Below, piece by piece: positions 1 to 9,556 of a stretch of 57,303 nucleotides of DNA; position 1 is the stretch's first letter, and every line of letters starts with the position of its first letter. The DNA comes from an uncultured Collinsella sp. (GTDB lineage Bacteria; Actinomycetota; Coriobacteriia; Coriobacteriales; Coriobacteriaceae). The translations under genes and the position numbers were made by a program. Location: the NCBI GenBank assembly GCA_900766165.1, contig CAAFUK010000002.1, forward strand, positions 1 to 57,303. Reading direction: 5' to 3'. Under the pieces are notes generated by a model. That model saw only the letters and a program-made list of their open reading frames with translations. It was not told the origin of the DNA and made no database searches.

Positions 1-288
1 ACGGTCACGGCAGAGCGACTCGATATTCTTGGTAATGAGCCGCGCGGCGTTGCGATCGATCTCAAACGTCGTGAGCAAGCGAGCCCCACGAGAGAGCATC
101 TCTAACCCTAAGGCACCGGAGCCGCCAAAGGCGTCCAGCACACGGACCTCGTCCAGATCGAAGTCGAATGCCGACATGACCATAGATGCGCACGCCTCGC
201 GTACGCGATCAGTCGTGGGGCGGGTGACATCGCGACCACGGGGCTCCTCGATCTTACGACCGCGCCATTCGCCGCCGATGATTCTCAT
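1..288 (-). CDS. rsmD: 16S rRNA (guanine966-N2)-methyltransferase RsmD, 3' part cut by window edge
   Basis: The first 96 codons are visible. They begin MRIIGGEWRGRKI, the typical RsmD N-terminus, followed by RPTTDRVREA and the SAM-binding segment VLDAFGGSGALGLEMLSRGA. RsmD methylates G966 of 16S rRNA during 30S assembly. The ATG overlaps the recG stop codon by four bases (ATGA), which indicates translational coupling and fixes the start. The asp23-DAK2-recG-rsmD order is a common Gram-positive arrangement. The catalytic NPPY motif lies beyond the window edge. Confidence 0.93.
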   Translation of the reverse strand, partial: MRIIGGEWRGRKIEEPRGRDVTRPTTDRVREACASMVMSAFDFDLDEVRVLDAFGGSGALGLEMLSRGARLLTTFEIDRNAARLITKNIESLCRDR

Positions 289-2462
289 CCTCCGCTGACC
301 TCCTTAAAAATGTGTCGATATCGCACGGCGACCGCATCGCGCAGGGGGCGCGTCGCCACGGAGTCAAGGGTGCAAGCATACCGCAAGAGCTCGACCGCGT
401 CCAAATGGGCCCACTCGATCAGTTCCTCGTCGGCATCCAGGTCGACAAAGCGCAGGGTCACACCACCATGCTGGCGATAACCCAGGATCTCGCCTTCATG
501 GCGCAGGCGCAGGTCCATCTGGGCGAGCGTAAAGCCATCCGAGGTTTTTTCAAGCGACTGAAGACGGTCTTGCGCCGCCGACGTACCGCCATTGCCCTTT
601 GAGTGGGTCATGACCAGGCACGTGCCCGAGACGCTACCGCGGCCTACGCGACCACGCAGCTGATGCAGCGCCGCCAAGCCAAAGCGCTCGCCGTTCTCGA
701 TGACCATGACGGTGGCGTTGGGAACGTCGACGCCCACCTCGACCACCGTGGTCGAGACGAGCACGTCGATCTCGCCACGCTTGAAGGCGTCGATCACGCG
801 ATCCTTCTCCCCCGCCGGCATGCGGCCATGAAGACGCTCGATGGTAAGACCCGGCAGGGTCAGGCGCAGACGGTCGAGCTCGGTCGCCGTATCATGCAGC
901 GGCACGGGCACCGTCACGCGGCCTTCGTCGTCGCGGGCGATGCCGGGTACGTCCTCGAGCTCGTCAGCCGAATCACTCGGCTCCACAAGTGGACAGATCA
1001 CATATGCCTGATGTCCCTTTTCATTCGCCTCACGGATAGCGCCATAGGCCAGGTCACGGCTCGATTCGGTGAGGACGCGCGTGGTAACACCGGCACCGGG
1101 AACAGGACGGTGGCGGATGATACTCGTGTCCAGATCGCCGTAGACCGAAAGCGCCAGCGTGCGCGGAATGGGCGTGGCCGTCATAACGAGCAGGTCAGCT
1201 CCCGGCCCCTTAGCGCGCAGCGCATTGCGCTGACCCACGCCAAAGCGGTGCTGCTCGTCGATGACGACGAGCGACAGATGGTTAAATGTCACGTCGTCCG
1301 AAAGGACCGCGTGCGTACCAAAGAGGACGTCGAGCTCGCCCGATTCCAGCTGCATATGGATCTGCTCGCGCTCGGCCGCCGGCGTGGCACCCGTCAGGAG
1401 CGCCCAGGACATACCGGCCTGCGAGAGCAAGGGGCCGGTCTTATCGGCATATTGGCGCGCCAGAACGCCCGTGGGCGCCATAACGCAGGCCTGCGTGCCG
1501 CTATCGGCAGCCACTGCCAGCGCGCAAGCGGCAACGGCGGTCTTACCGGTACCGACATCGCCCAGCAGCAGGCGGTTCATCACGCGCCCGCCATCGCACA
1601 TATCGCGCAGGATATCTTGGACCGCGGCCTCCTGCTCGTCGCTCAGCGAAAACGGCAGGGCTTGCTTGAGTGCGGCCAGGTGCTCGCCCGCGGTGTGGGC
1701 ATAGGGCACCACATCGACTAGGCCGCCATCGTTGCGCAGGCGCAGCGCCAGCTGCAGGTAGAGGCACTCCTCGTAGGCAAGACGCCGGCGTGCGATGTCG
1801 CGCTCAGCCATGCTCGAGGGAAAATGAATCGAGCGTAGCGCACGGGCATTGCTCATCAGGCGGCGCTTGACACGCAGAGGCGCGGGAATGGGATCGAACG
1901 GATTGGCGACCACTTCGAGCGCGCCGCTTACGATACGGCGCATCCACGCCTGGCTCACGCCATCACTCACATAATGGACCGGCAAAATGGTGCCCGCGGC
2001 ACGCCCGTCCTCGAGCTTTTCGAAATGCGGCGAGGCCATCTGCTTAAAACCGTAGGCAAACTCGACCTTGCCCATCACAGCCAAACGGTCGCCCTGCTTA
2101 AGCTGCTGGGCAATCCATGGCTGGCGGAAAAAGGCGACCTGCAGCACGCCCGTCTCGTCAACAAGTGAGACCTCGGTCACCTGCATGCGCGGACGCGGCT
2201 GCTTTTGGACGATACGGTCGACCGTGGCGATAATGGTGCACACGGTACCGATAGGCGCCATCTCAATGGACCACGAACGGGTAAAGTCGAGGTATCGATG
2301 AGGAATATGGAGAAGGAGGTCCCTCACCGTCCGAATTCCCAGACGGCGAAGGGCCTCCTCACGTTTACCCGAAACAAATTTGAGTCGCGCGATATCCTCG
2401 TCGAGCGCATTGCTCTGGGCAAAGCGCTCCGAGACGCGCGGCACGGAGCACAGCTCGGACAT
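285..2462 (-). CDS. recG: ATP-dependent DNA helicase RecG
   Basis: A 725-residue superfamily 2 helicase that remodels stalled replication forks and Holliday junctions. An N-terminal wedge/OB-fold region (roughly residues 60-170) precedes the helicase core. Walker A is GDVGTGKTA near residue 305, the Walker B box is IDEQHRFG as is standard for RecG, and motif III is MTATPIPRTLA. Motif VI appears as QLRGRVGRG. The length is normal for the family. The start lies 10 bp after the DAK2 gene stop, and the stop overlaps the rsmD start, so the three genes are probably one transcript. Confidence 0.96.
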   Translation of the reverse strand: MSELCSVPRVSERFAQSNALDEDIARLKFVSGKREEALRRLGIRTVRDLLLHIPHRYLDFTRSWSIEMAPIGTVCTIIATVDRIVQKQPRPRMQVTEVSLVDETGVLQVAFFRQPWIAQQLKQGDRLAVMGKVEFAYGFKQMASPHFEKLEDGRAAGTILPVHYVSDGVSQAWMRRIVSGALEVVANPFDPIPAPLRVKRRLMSNARALRSIHFPSSMAERDIARRRLAYEECLYLQLALRLRNDGGLVDVVPYAHTAGEHLAALKQALPFSLSDEQEAAVQDILRDMCDGGRVMNRLLLGDVGTGKTAVAACALAVAADSGTQACVMAPTGVLARQYADKTGPLLSQAGMSWALLTGATPAAEREQIHMQLESGELDVLFGTHAVLSDDVTFNHLSLVVIDEQHRFGVGQRNALRAKGPGADLLVMTATPIPRTLALSVYGDLDTSIIRHRPVPGAGVTTRVLTESSRDLAYGAIREANEKGHQAYVICPLVEPSDSADELEDVPGIARDDEGRVTVPVPLHDTATELDRLRLTLPGLTIERLHGRMPAGEKDRVIDAFKRGEIDVLVSTTVVEVGVDVPNATVMVIENGERFGLAALHQLRGRVGRGSVSGTCLVMTHSKGNGGTSAAQDRLQSLEKTSDGFTLAQMDLRLRHEGEILGYRQHGGVTLRFVDLDADEELIEWAHLDAVELLRYACTLDSVATRPLRDAVAVRYRHIFKEVSGG

Positions 2463-2472
2463 GGGCAGTTGC

Positions 2473-4134
2473 CTACTCGATCGAGAAGATCACGGGATAG
2501 AGCGGCTGCTCGCCACGATGAGCGTCGATCTCCAGATCGGGCTGAGCCTCCTCGATGGCGTCGACGATCTCCTGGAAGGCCTCATCGGACAGCTCCTCGC
2601 CGGCCAGAATCGTCAGCGCGTCGCCCTCCTCTTCCTCCTGCATGCGGTTGATGCAGTCGAGCGTGACCTGTTTCACGTCGGAGCCGACCACGTCGATGGA
2701 GCCGGCAATGATGCCCATGACGTCACCGGAGTGAATCGGAGAGCCGTCAGAGGCGCTGGAATCGCGCACGGCGCGGGTGACCTCGCCATCGCGGACCTCG
2801 CTGATGGCGTCGACCATGGCGGCGACGGCGTCCTCAAGCTCGGAATCGGGCAGGACCGCGAACAGCGCGGAGAAGGCCTGCGGAACGGTCTTGGTGGGAA
2901 CGACGGCAACCTTCTTGTCCGTGCAGGCAGAAGCGGCAGCCTCGGCAGCCATGCGGATGTTGCCGTTGTTGGGCAGAATGATGACCGAGGTCGCGTTGAC
3001 CTGGTCCACCGCGCCCAGCAGGTCTGCAGTCGAGGGGTTCATGGTCTGGCCACCCGACACGATCACGTCGACGCCGAGGGACTTGAGGATGTCGGCCTCG
3101 CCGGACCCAGCGGCAACGGCGACAAAGCCCAGGGCCTTCGCGGGCTCGGCGGCCTTCTCCTGGTCCTCGTGGATCTTGGCGGTACGGTCGTGGGCCTCCA
3201 TCTCCATGTTGTGGATAAAGACCTCATAGATCTGACCGAGCTGCAGCATGTGCTCGAGCACCAGGTTGGGGGTGTTGGAGTGCACATGGATCTTGTAGTC
3301 GGGATAGGCGCCCACGAGTAGCTCACAGTCGCCCATGGAACCCAGGAACTTAAGGCACTCGTCCTCGTCAAACGGGGCGTCGGCCTTAAAGAGGAACTCG
3401 TTGCAGTAGCGGAACTCCGAGCCCTCCCAGTCATCGTTGGCCTCGATCTCAACGCGACCGAGGGCCGCATCGCGGGCAGAGCCGGCGGAATCAAACGTAG
3501 CGGAGAAATCCTCGACAACGGTGCTGCGGCCGAGCGCAGCGGCAACAAAGTTCTCCAGGAAGATGGCAAAGCCAAAGGCGCCGGAGTCGACCACGCCGTT
3601 CTCCTTCAGAACCGGCAGCAGGTCGGGCGTGCGGGCGACGGACTGATAGGCCTCGACGACGATGGCATCGAGCGCATCCTCGGCCGAGAACTTCTTCTTC
3701 TCGCACTCATCGGCCTTAGTCGAGACATCGCGCAGGACCGTGAGGATCGTGCCCTCGATGGGTTTGCGGACAGCCTGGAAGGCAACCTTGACGGCGCGAC
3801 GGAAAGCGAAGGCGATGTTGGCAGCCGTAATAGGCTCATCGGCAGAGACGAGGCCCTCGGCCACGCCGCGCAGAATCTGCGACGTGATGACGCCGGAGTT
3901 ACCGCGGGCGCCCATCAGGGAGCCGTGAGTGATGGCGCCGGCGATGGCCTCCATGTCGGCATCGGCAGGAAGGGCGGAGAGCTCCTTGGTCACCGAGGCG
4001 AGCGTGAGCGACATGTTGGTGCCGGTATCGCCGTCGGGTACGGGGAAGACGTTGAGCTTGTTGATCTCCTCGGCCTTGTCGGAAACGGCAGCCGCAGCGA
4101 TCGGAAAACAGGTGCGAATGGTCTTTGCAATCAT
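2473..4134 (-). CDS. fakA: DAK2-domain fatty-acid kinase-like protein (FakA/YloV family)
   Basis: A 553-residue protein of the FakA/YloV family. In Staphylococcus aureus, FakA is the ATP-binding subunit that phosphorylates FakB-bound exogenous fatty acids. The N-terminal DhaL/DAK2 domain (residues 1-200) has the metal/nucleotide loop NVFPVPDGDTGTNMS and the HGSLMGARGNSGVI motif. The remainder is the FakA middle and C-terminal domain, with GGQTMNPST and a terminal YPVIFSIE. No FakB (DegV) gene is in the window. The gene lies 27 bp after the Asp23-like gene, an arrangement conserved in Gram-positive bacteria. The family call is firm; the substrate is inferred. Confidence 0.85.
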   Translation of the reverse strand: MIAKTIRTCFPIAAAAVSDKAEEINKLNVFPVPDGDTGTNMSLTLASVTKELSALPADADMEAIAGAITHGSLMGARGNSGVITSQILRGVAEGLVSADEPITAANIAFAFRRAVKVAFQAVRKPIEGTILTVLRDVSTKADECEKKKFSAEDALDAIVVEAYQSVARTPDLLPVLKENGVVDSGAFGFAIFLENFVAAALGRSTVVEDFSATFDSAGSARDAALGRVEIEANDDWEGSEFRYCNEFLFKADAPFDEDECLKFLGSMGDCELLVGAYPDYKIHVHSNTPNLVLEHMLQLGQIYEVFIHNMEMEAHDRTAKIHEDQEKAAEPAKALGFVAVAAGSGEADILKSLGVDVIVSGGQTMNPSTADLLGAVDQVNATSVIILPNNGNIRMAAEAAASACTDKKVAVVPTKTVPQAFSALFAVLPDSELEDAVAAMVDAISEVRDGEVTRAVRDSSASDGSPIHSGDVMGIIAGSIDVVGSDVKQVTLDCINRMQEEEEGDALTILAGEELSDEAFQEIVDAIEEAQPDLEIDAHRGEQPLYPVIFSIE

Positions 4135-4161
4135 GGGTATTTGAATCTCCGTTTTCGGATG

Positions 4162-4518
4162 CTAGTTCAGACGGCTCTTGAGCGCGTCGATATGGATGCC
4201 GATCTTAAGGCTGGCGGGATCGATCTGGGCGATCTCCTGCAGGGTGAAGGCAACGGAGCTCGAAAGATTGTGGCAGACGGACTTCATGTTGACGCCGTTC
4301 TCGAGCACGACGTGAAGATCGACCGTAAGGCCGTTCTCGTCGGCGGAGACAAGCACGCCCTTGCGGAGGCGCTGACCGGCAAGCAGACGCACGCTCTCGG
4401 CGCCTTGGAGCTGCTCAGCCATACCGACGACGCCATAGCACGTCATCGCGGCATAACCGGCAATATCGGCAATAACGTCGTTCGAGACGCTCAGGCTGCC
4501 GTTAATGGTCTCAGACAC
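4162..4518 (-). CDS. Asp23/Gls24 family envelope-associated protein
   Basis: A 118-residue Asp23/Gls24 family protein. Members are small cytoplasmic proteins tied to alkaline or cell-envelope stress, and this single-domain form sits beside fakA/recG in many Gram-positives. The start is taken as the GTG at 4518 because AAGGAG lies six bases upstream, although an in-frame ATG exists 33 bases earlier. The conserved core reads GSLSVSNDVIADIAGYAAMTCYGVVGM, written here in part as VIADIAGYAAMTCYGVVGM. A likely promoter lies between it and the tRNA terminator, but I could not pin one down. Confidence 0.85.
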   Translation of the reverse strand: MSETINGSLSVSNDVIADIAGYAAMTCYGVVGMAEQLQGAESVRLLAGQRLRKGVLVSADENGLTVDLHVVLENGVNMKSVCHNLSSSVAFTLQEIAQIDPASLKIGIHIDALKSRLN

Positions 4519-4676
4519 AAGAATCTCCTTATCTGGTGCTCGCGGCACCATGTCGTGGGAGCAATCATTGCAATATTCTACAACGACCGCGCCATGTTGA
4601 GGTGGCGGGCCTCGGGATTACATCCTCGACACGAAATGTTGATATGGTAACGTTCGCGAACGGCGATCGCGGCATG

Positions 4677-4706
4677 AAAAAACCCGCCGCATAAGCGACG
4701 GGTTTT
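4677..4706 (-). terminator. Rho-independent terminator of tRNA-Asn
   Basis: On the minus strand a GC-rich hairpin (arms ACCCGTCGC and GCGGCGGGT) is followed by six T residues. It starts seven bases after the CCA end of tRNA-Asn, so it ends that transcript. Confidence 0.85.
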
Positions 4707-4712
4707 ACAACC

Positions 4713-4787
4713 TGGCTCCCCGGGTAGGACTCGAACCTACAACAGCGCGGTTAACAGCCGCGTGCTCTACCATTGAGCTACCGAGGA
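4713..4787 (-). tRNA. tRNA-Asn (anticodon GTT), CCA encoded
   Basis: The minus strand folds into a complete cloverleaf. The acceptor is TCCTCGG/CCGGGGA, the D stem is GCTC/GAGC, and the anticodon stem CGCGG/CCGCG carries loop CTGTTAA (anticodon GTT). The T arm is GTAGG-TTCGAGT-CCTAC. The discriminator G is followed by an encoded CCA. No other tRNA adjoins it. Confidence 0.97.
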
Positions 4788-4869
4788 ATAGGTGCGTGCT
4801 CTCAAGCAACGAAGTTTATTATACGGACGAATCAGCTCAGGGCAAGAACTTTTTTAAGAAATTTTCCGA

Positions 4870-4938
4870 CCTAATCATTGGCCTAATCATTGGGGACGTT
4901 CTTAAACGACTAGTCATTCAAGAACCTCCCAAACGACT
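4870..4938. repeat. Short direct repeats between rpoD and tRNA-Asn
   Basis: CCTAATCATTGG occurs twice in tandem (4870-4881 and 4882-4893). A looser pair, AAACGACTAGTCAT and AAACGACTACATGA, follows. The stretch is AT-richer than its surroundings and holds no convincing gene. Confidence 0.6.
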
Positions 4939-4943
4939 ACATG

Positions 4944-4976
4944 AAAGCGCCCCCAAGCGGATGTGCTTGAGGGCGC
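4944..4976 (-). terminator. Rho-independent terminator of rpoD
   Basis: A 12-bp hairpin stem (GCGCCCTCAAGC / GCTTGGGGGCGC on the minus strand) lies 12 bases after the rpoD stop and is followed by TTTC. It probably ends the long rimP-to-rpoD run. Confidence 0.8.
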
Positions 4977-4987
4977 CTCTTGCTTGA

Positions 4988-6337
4988 CTAGCTTTCGATA
5001 TAGTCTTTGAGCTTGCTGCTGCGGCTCGGGTGGCGGAGCTTGGCCAAGGTCTTGGACTCGATCTGGCGGATACGCTCGCGCGTGACGCCAAACTCGCGGC
5101 CGACTTCCTCGAGCGTGCGGGGATGCCCGTCGACAAGGCCAAAGCGCAGCTCGATAACCTTGCGCTCACGATCGGCAAGCGAGTCGAGCACCTGGGTGAG
5201 CTGCTCCTGCAGCATGGAGAAGCTGGCGGCATCGGGCGGAACGATAGCCTGGGAGTCCTCGATGAAGTCGCCCAGCTGGGAATCCTCTTCCTCGCCGATG
5301 GGGGTCTCGAGCGACACGGGCTCCTGCGAAATCTTCTGGATCTCGCGGACGCGGTCGGCGCTCATGTCCATCTCGGCACCGATCTCCTCAGGGGTCGGGT
5401 CGCGACCCAGGTCCTGAAGGAGCTGGCGCTGCACGCGGACGAGCTTGTTGATGGTCTCGACCATATGCACGGGAATACGGATGGTACGGGCCTGATCGGC
5501 AATGGCGCGCGTAATGGCCTGACGGATCCACCACGTGGCGTACGTGGAGAACTTAAAGCCCTTCTGGTAGTCGAACTTCTCAACGGCGCGGATCAGACCG
5601 AGGTTGCCCTCCTGGATCAGGTCAAGGAACAGCATGCCGCGGCCGACATAGCGTTTGGCGATGGAGACGACCAGACGCAGGTTTGCGCTGATGAGTGCCT
5701 GCTTAGCTTCGAGGCCGACGTTCTCAATGCGCGTAAGACGACGCATCTCGGCACGCGTGAGCTCGAGCTCACCGGCATCGGCGGCCTCGAGCTTCTCGGT
5801 GGCCTCAAGACCGGCCTCGATCTTCATGGCCAGATCGACCTCTTCGGAGGCGGTCAGCAGGTCGACCTTGCCGATCTCTTTGAGGTACATACGAACCGGA
5901 TCGCCGGTCAGCATCACCGTGGAGGCATCGATGCCACGCACGCGGGAGCGTGAACGGGACGTGCGCACGGTGCGCTTCTTCTTGCTCTTGGAAGAACCCA
6001 TCTCGGCATCGGCCTGACGGGCCATCTTGAGCTCGTGATCGTCGAGCGAGCCGGAATCGTGCTCGTCGTCGTCATCGAAATCGTCGGTATCGGTATCGTT
6101 ATCGTCATCGTCGACGTCCATGGGGGCGTCGTCGTTACCGCTCGCGGAGATAATCTGGATGCCGCTGTTGCGCAGCGCGGAATACACCGCGGTGAGCTGC
6201 TCGTCAGAAACATCGATATCCTTCAGGGCGACCTGAATCTCGTCCTCGGTTACCGAAGTCCTGTTTGAGCCGTTGCCCATGAGCTTTGCAACGTAGGATT
6301 CCAGCCCAGTACCCGTGCTCTCAGTCTTTTTTGGCAC
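4988..6337 (-). CDS. rpoD: RNA polymerase primary sigma factor (sigma-70, RpoD/SigA)
   Basis: A 449-residue housekeeping sigma factor. Region 1.1 is followed by an acidic Asp-rich linker (residues about 60-95) and a basic Lys/Arg segment. Region 2 reads RFDLIQEGNLGLIRAVEKFDY-like, seen here as FLDLIQEGNLGLIRAVEKF, with YATWWIRQAI in 2.4. Region 4.2 has the helix-turn-helix TLEEVGREFGVTRERIRQIE. The GTG at 6337 is preferred over the ATG five codons earlier because GAAGGGAG sits just upstream of it. The gene follows dnaG by 110 bp, as in the classical macromolecular-synthesis operon. Confidence 0.96.
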   Translation of the reverse strand: MPKKTESTGTGLESYVAKLMGNGSNRTSVTEDEIQVALKDIDVSDEQLTAVYSALRNSGIQIISASGNDDAPMDVDDDDNDTDTDDFDDDDEHDSGSLDDHELKMARQADAEMGSSKSKKKRTVRTSRSRSRVRGIDASTVMLTGDPVRMYLKEIGKVDLLTASEEVDLAMKIEAGLEATEKLEAADAGELELTRAEMRRLTRIENVGLEAKQALISANLRLVVSIAKRYVGRGMLFLDLIQEGNLGLIRAVEKFDYQKGFKFSTYATWWIRQAITRAIADQARTIRIPVHMVETINKLVRVQRQLLQDLGRDPTPEEIGAEMDMSADRVREIQKISQEPVSLETPIGEEEDSQLGDFIEDSQAIVPPDAASFSMLQEQLTQVLDSLADRERKVIELRFGLVDGHPRTLEEVGREFGVTRERIRQIESKTLAKLRHPSRSSKLKDYIES

Positions 6338-6447
6338 AGATTCTCCCTTCATAGTCCACAGGACTCAATACTTTAGCACACACATTGACGTCTATACCCA
6401 AAAAGAGGACTGGATATAGGCGAGAATACGCTGGTTGACCACAACAT

Positions 6448-8556
6448 CTAGGCTTGTTCGGTGCCTGCGGCCTCCGGGCCGATCAAACGGAACGGGTCCG
6501 CCACACCGCCGATCGACTTTTGCAGTTCGCGTTGACGCTGCGAATCTTGCGCGGCCTGAACGGTCAGCGCGCGACGGGCCTCATCATCGAGCGAACGGTC
6601 CTGGCGCAGCTTGGCCTGTGCGGCACGCATGCGGCGTTTGATGGTGTAGAGCTCGAGCGTATCGAGCATAAACACGATGTTCGTCTCGGTGGGGTGCTTG
6701 CTCGTCGCCGAGATGCGCCCGGCACTCACAAGCGTTGCCGCCTCGGGACACACCGAGCGTGCCGCATCCATGCAGGCTGCAGGATCGGTTCCCGGCGGCG
6801 TTGCCAGAACGGCCCATGCGATGGACTCGTGACGTGGGTCAACCCACTCGATGGAGCAGATGCGGTCGGCATACGTGCGGAACAGGTCGGGGTAGCTCGT
6901 GAGCATGGTCAGCAGCTCGCGCTCCCCTGCCAAGGACTTGCGCTCTAGATCGGTCAAAACCATCGGCGCCGCCGCAGCCGGTGCGCCCGAACCATCAGCC
7001 GCAGACACGGCGCCCATACCATCAGGCACATCGATTGGCGGCAAGTCGTCAACGACCTCCACTGGTGCAGCGCCATAGGCATCGAGCGGGACGTAGTCGT
7101 ACGGTTCTTCCTCGACCGGCGCCGCTACGGCCGGAGTCGCGCCCGATGCCCAAGCACCACGAGATGTCCCCTGCGAACCAGACGACCGACCGTCCGCGCT
7201 ACCAGATCGCTCAGCCTGCGCCCGCTGGCGTTCATAGTTCTGTTCGCGGCGGCGCTCCGCATCCTCGCGCTTGGCGACGTCGCGAAACACGCGGCCCGAG
7301 CTCGCGCGCACGGTCTCCAGATCCAAACCCAACAGATCGGCAATCTGAATAAAGTACGTATCGATCATGTAGCTATCGCGCAGCGGATAGATGAGCGTGA
7401 GAGCGTCCTCCAGCGCCTTGGCTCGACCGCCCGGCGTGGTGATGTCGCTCGACTCCTGCAGCGAACGGTAAACAAAGTCCATAAGCGGCTCGGCAGCGTC
7501 GATGCGCGCCTGCAGTGCCTCGCCACCATGCGCCGTGATGAACTCCATGGGATCGTTGCCGTCGGGTAGCACCACGCAGCGCAGATCCATCGAATCCTGC
7601 TCGATAAACTGAATCGCGCGACGGGCGGCCTTTTGACCGGCGGCGTCGCCATCGAACATATACACAATGCGCTTGGCAAAACGGGTGAGCGTCTTGACGT
7701 GATGCTCCGTGAGCGCGGTGCCCAGCGTAGCAACAACGTTTTTAATCCCCGCCTCCCAGCAGGCGATGCAGTCGGTATATCCCTCCACCACGATGGCGGT
7801 ATCCTGCGCGACGATATACTCCTTGGCCCAATTAAAGCCGTAGAGGTTTCGCTTTTTATGGAACACACTCGTCTCGGCGGTGTTGAGATACTTAGGCTGG
7901 CCGTCGCCCATAATGCGACCGCCAAAGGCAATGTTGTGACCCTGCTCGTCAAAGATGGGAAACATCACGCGATCGTAAAAGCGGTCGGCGAGCTGTCCGC
8001 GCCCGCGGCTCACGGCAACGTTGGCATCGATCATCTCCTGCGGAGTAAAACCCGCCTGGGACAGGTGTGACACCAGCGCGTTACGGCCCGGCGCAAAGCC
8101 CAGACAGTAGCGGCGGCAGACGTCGCCGCCCATGCCGCGGCTGGCAAAGTACTCGCGCGGACGGCCGTCCTTACCGCGCATAAGCATGGTGTGATAGAAC
8201 TGGGCGGTCTCGGCGCACAAATCGTAGATGCGGGCACGCTTGGTACCGCGCTCGCGATAAGCGCCGGTATCGTGCAGCTCAATGCCGGCACGGTCGGCCA
8301 AGTAACGGATTGACTCGGGAAAGCTCAGGTTCTCGCGCTTCATGATATACGTGAAAACGTCGCCACCCTCGCCGCAGCCAAAGCAATGCCACACCTGCGT
8401 GGCGGGGATAATGTGGAAGGACGGCGTCTTTTCGCCATGGAAGGGGCAGCATCCCCAAAACTCATGGCCGCGGGGCTTGAGCTCGACCGTTTCCTGCACG
8501 ATAGCAACCAGGTCGGACGCAGCGCGTACCTGATCTTTTTCCTCATCGCTAATCAC
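6448..8556 (-). CDS. dnaG: DNA primase DnaG
   Basis: A 702-residue replicative primase that makes RNA primers at the fork. The CHC2 zinc finger is C37, H40, C58 and C61 (CPFHGEKTPSF, then WHCFGCGEGGD). The catalytic core includes the Toprim domain with VVEGYTDCIA and YMFDGDAAGQKAA. The C-terminal DnaB-interacting part is present after an Ala/Ser/Gly-rich linker near residues 435-490. The start codon is GTG, located eight bases inside the end of ribF, so the two genes are probably translationally coupled. Confidence 0.96.
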   Translation of the reverse strand: MISDEEKDQVRAASDLVAIVQETVELKPRGHEFWGCCPFHGEKTPSFHIIPATQVWHCFGCGEGGDVFTYIMKRENLSFPESIRYLADRAGIELHDTGAYRERGTKRARIYDLCAETAQFYHTMLMRGKDGRPREYFASRGMGGDVCRRYCLGFAPGRNALVSHLSQAGFTPQEMIDANVAVSRGRGQLADRFYDRVMFPIFDEQGHNIAFGGRIMGDGQPKYLNTAETSVFHKKRNLYGFNWAKEYIVAQDTAIVVEGYTDCIACWEAGIKNVVATLGTALTEHHVKTLTRFAKRIVYMFDGDAAGQKAARRAIQFIEQDSMDLRCVVLPDGNDPMEFITAHGGEALQARIDAAEPLMDFVYRSLQESSDITTPGGRAKALEDALTLIYPLRDSYMIDTYFIQIADLLGLDLETVRASSGRVFRDVAKREDAERRREQNYERQRAQAERSGSADGRSSGSQGTSRGAWASGATPAVAAPVEEEPYDYVPLDAYGAAPVEVVDDLPPIDVPDGMGAVSAADGSGAPAAAAPMVLTDLERKSLAGERELLTMLTSYPDLFRTYADRICSIEWVDPRHESIAWAVLATPPGTDPAACMDAARSVCPEAATLVSAGRISATSKHPTETNIVFMLDTLELYTIKRRMRAAQAKLRQDRSLDDEARRALTVQAAQDSQRQRELQKSIGGVADPFRLIGPEAAGTEQA

Positions 8557-9556
8557 GAATGCTCACCCCCTGCTCACCCAAGTTGTGACGAATGTCCTCG
8601 ATATTACCCTCGACGGTCGCGATCAACTCATCCAGCGAATCGAACACGCGCGAGGGACGCAGCCAGCGCGTAAACGCCAGCGAAACAGAAGCGCCGTACA
8701 GGTCTCCCGTATATCCAATTAAGTTAGCCTCGAGATGCGCAGATGCCGCATCGTCGGCATACGTTGGCGGCAGGCCGACGTTCACGGCAGCGGGCCACGC
8801 GGTGTCATCGACCAGCACCAGACCCTCATACACGCCATCGGCTGGCACCTGAATACCGTCGGGAACCTGCAGGTTTGCCGTGGGAAAGCCCATGCCAGAG
8901 CCCTCGTGACGGCCGCGAATAACACCGCCACGCACCATATACGGACGGCCGAGTAACTCAGCAGCAAGCTCCACATGGCCCTGTCCCAGCTCGTGACGAA
9001 TGCGGGTGGCGCAAATGGCCTCACCGCCCTCGCAAAGCAAGTCGTGCCCGTATACGTCAACGCCGCGCTCGGCACCCCAGGCGCGCATCTCGTCAACACC
9101 AGAAGCACCGCCACGACCCAGCCTAAAGTCGCTGCCAACGCGAATCGATCGAATGTCGACCAGACGCGACACCAGCGAGAGAAAAGCAACATGGTCAAGC
9201 GCCGCAACCTCAGGCGTAAAGGGAACGGCCACCACCGCATCGACCCTAGTTTGAGCCAGGGCATGCAGACGGTCGGCCGTCGTCATCAATTTTTGAGCGG
9301 GCGAAGGGCTCACCACGACGTCCGGGTCGGGATCGAAGGTAACTACGACCGCCTTGCAGCCATGGGCACGGGCATCACGGACAAGCGCCGCAATGAGCTC
9401 CTGGTGTCCACGGTGCACGCCATCGAACACGCCGATGGCAATCGATGCGGCACCCAGGTGCTCACACTTATCAAACGTATCGGCAGTAACGATGCGAGCC
9501 TCGTCCGACTCGCCCGCGAAAAAGACACGCGCGAGCTCGCGAGCGGACAACATCAT
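8549..9556 (-). CDS. ribF: Bifunctional riboflavin kinase / FAD synthetase RibF
   Basis: A 335-residue bifunctional enzyme that makes FMN from riboflavin and FAD from FMN. The N-terminal FAD synthetase domain has the nucleotidyltransferase signature IGVFDGVHRGHQ. The C-terminal riboflavin kinase domain has GMGFPTANL and the following beta-barrel segment. The two adjacent ATG codons overlap the truB stop as ATGA, so translation is coupled. Length is slightly above the usual 310 because of a short N-terminal extension. Confidence 0.95.
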   Translation of the reverse strand: MMLSARELARVFFAGESDEARIVTADTFDKCEHLGAASIAIGVFDGVHRGHQELIAALVRDARAHGCKAVVVTFDPDPDVVVSPSPAQKLMTTADRLHALAQTRVDAVVAVPFTPEVAALDHVAFLSLVSRLVDIRSIRVGSDFRLGRGGASGVDEMRAWGAERGVDVYGHDLLCEGGEAICATRIRHELGQGHVELAAELLGRPYMVRGGVIRGRHEGSGMGFPTANLQVPDGIQVPADGVYEGLVLVDDTAWPAAVNVGLPPTYADDAASAHLEANLIGYTGDLYGASVSLAFTRWLRPSRVFDSLDELIATVEGNIEDIRHNLGEQGVSIRD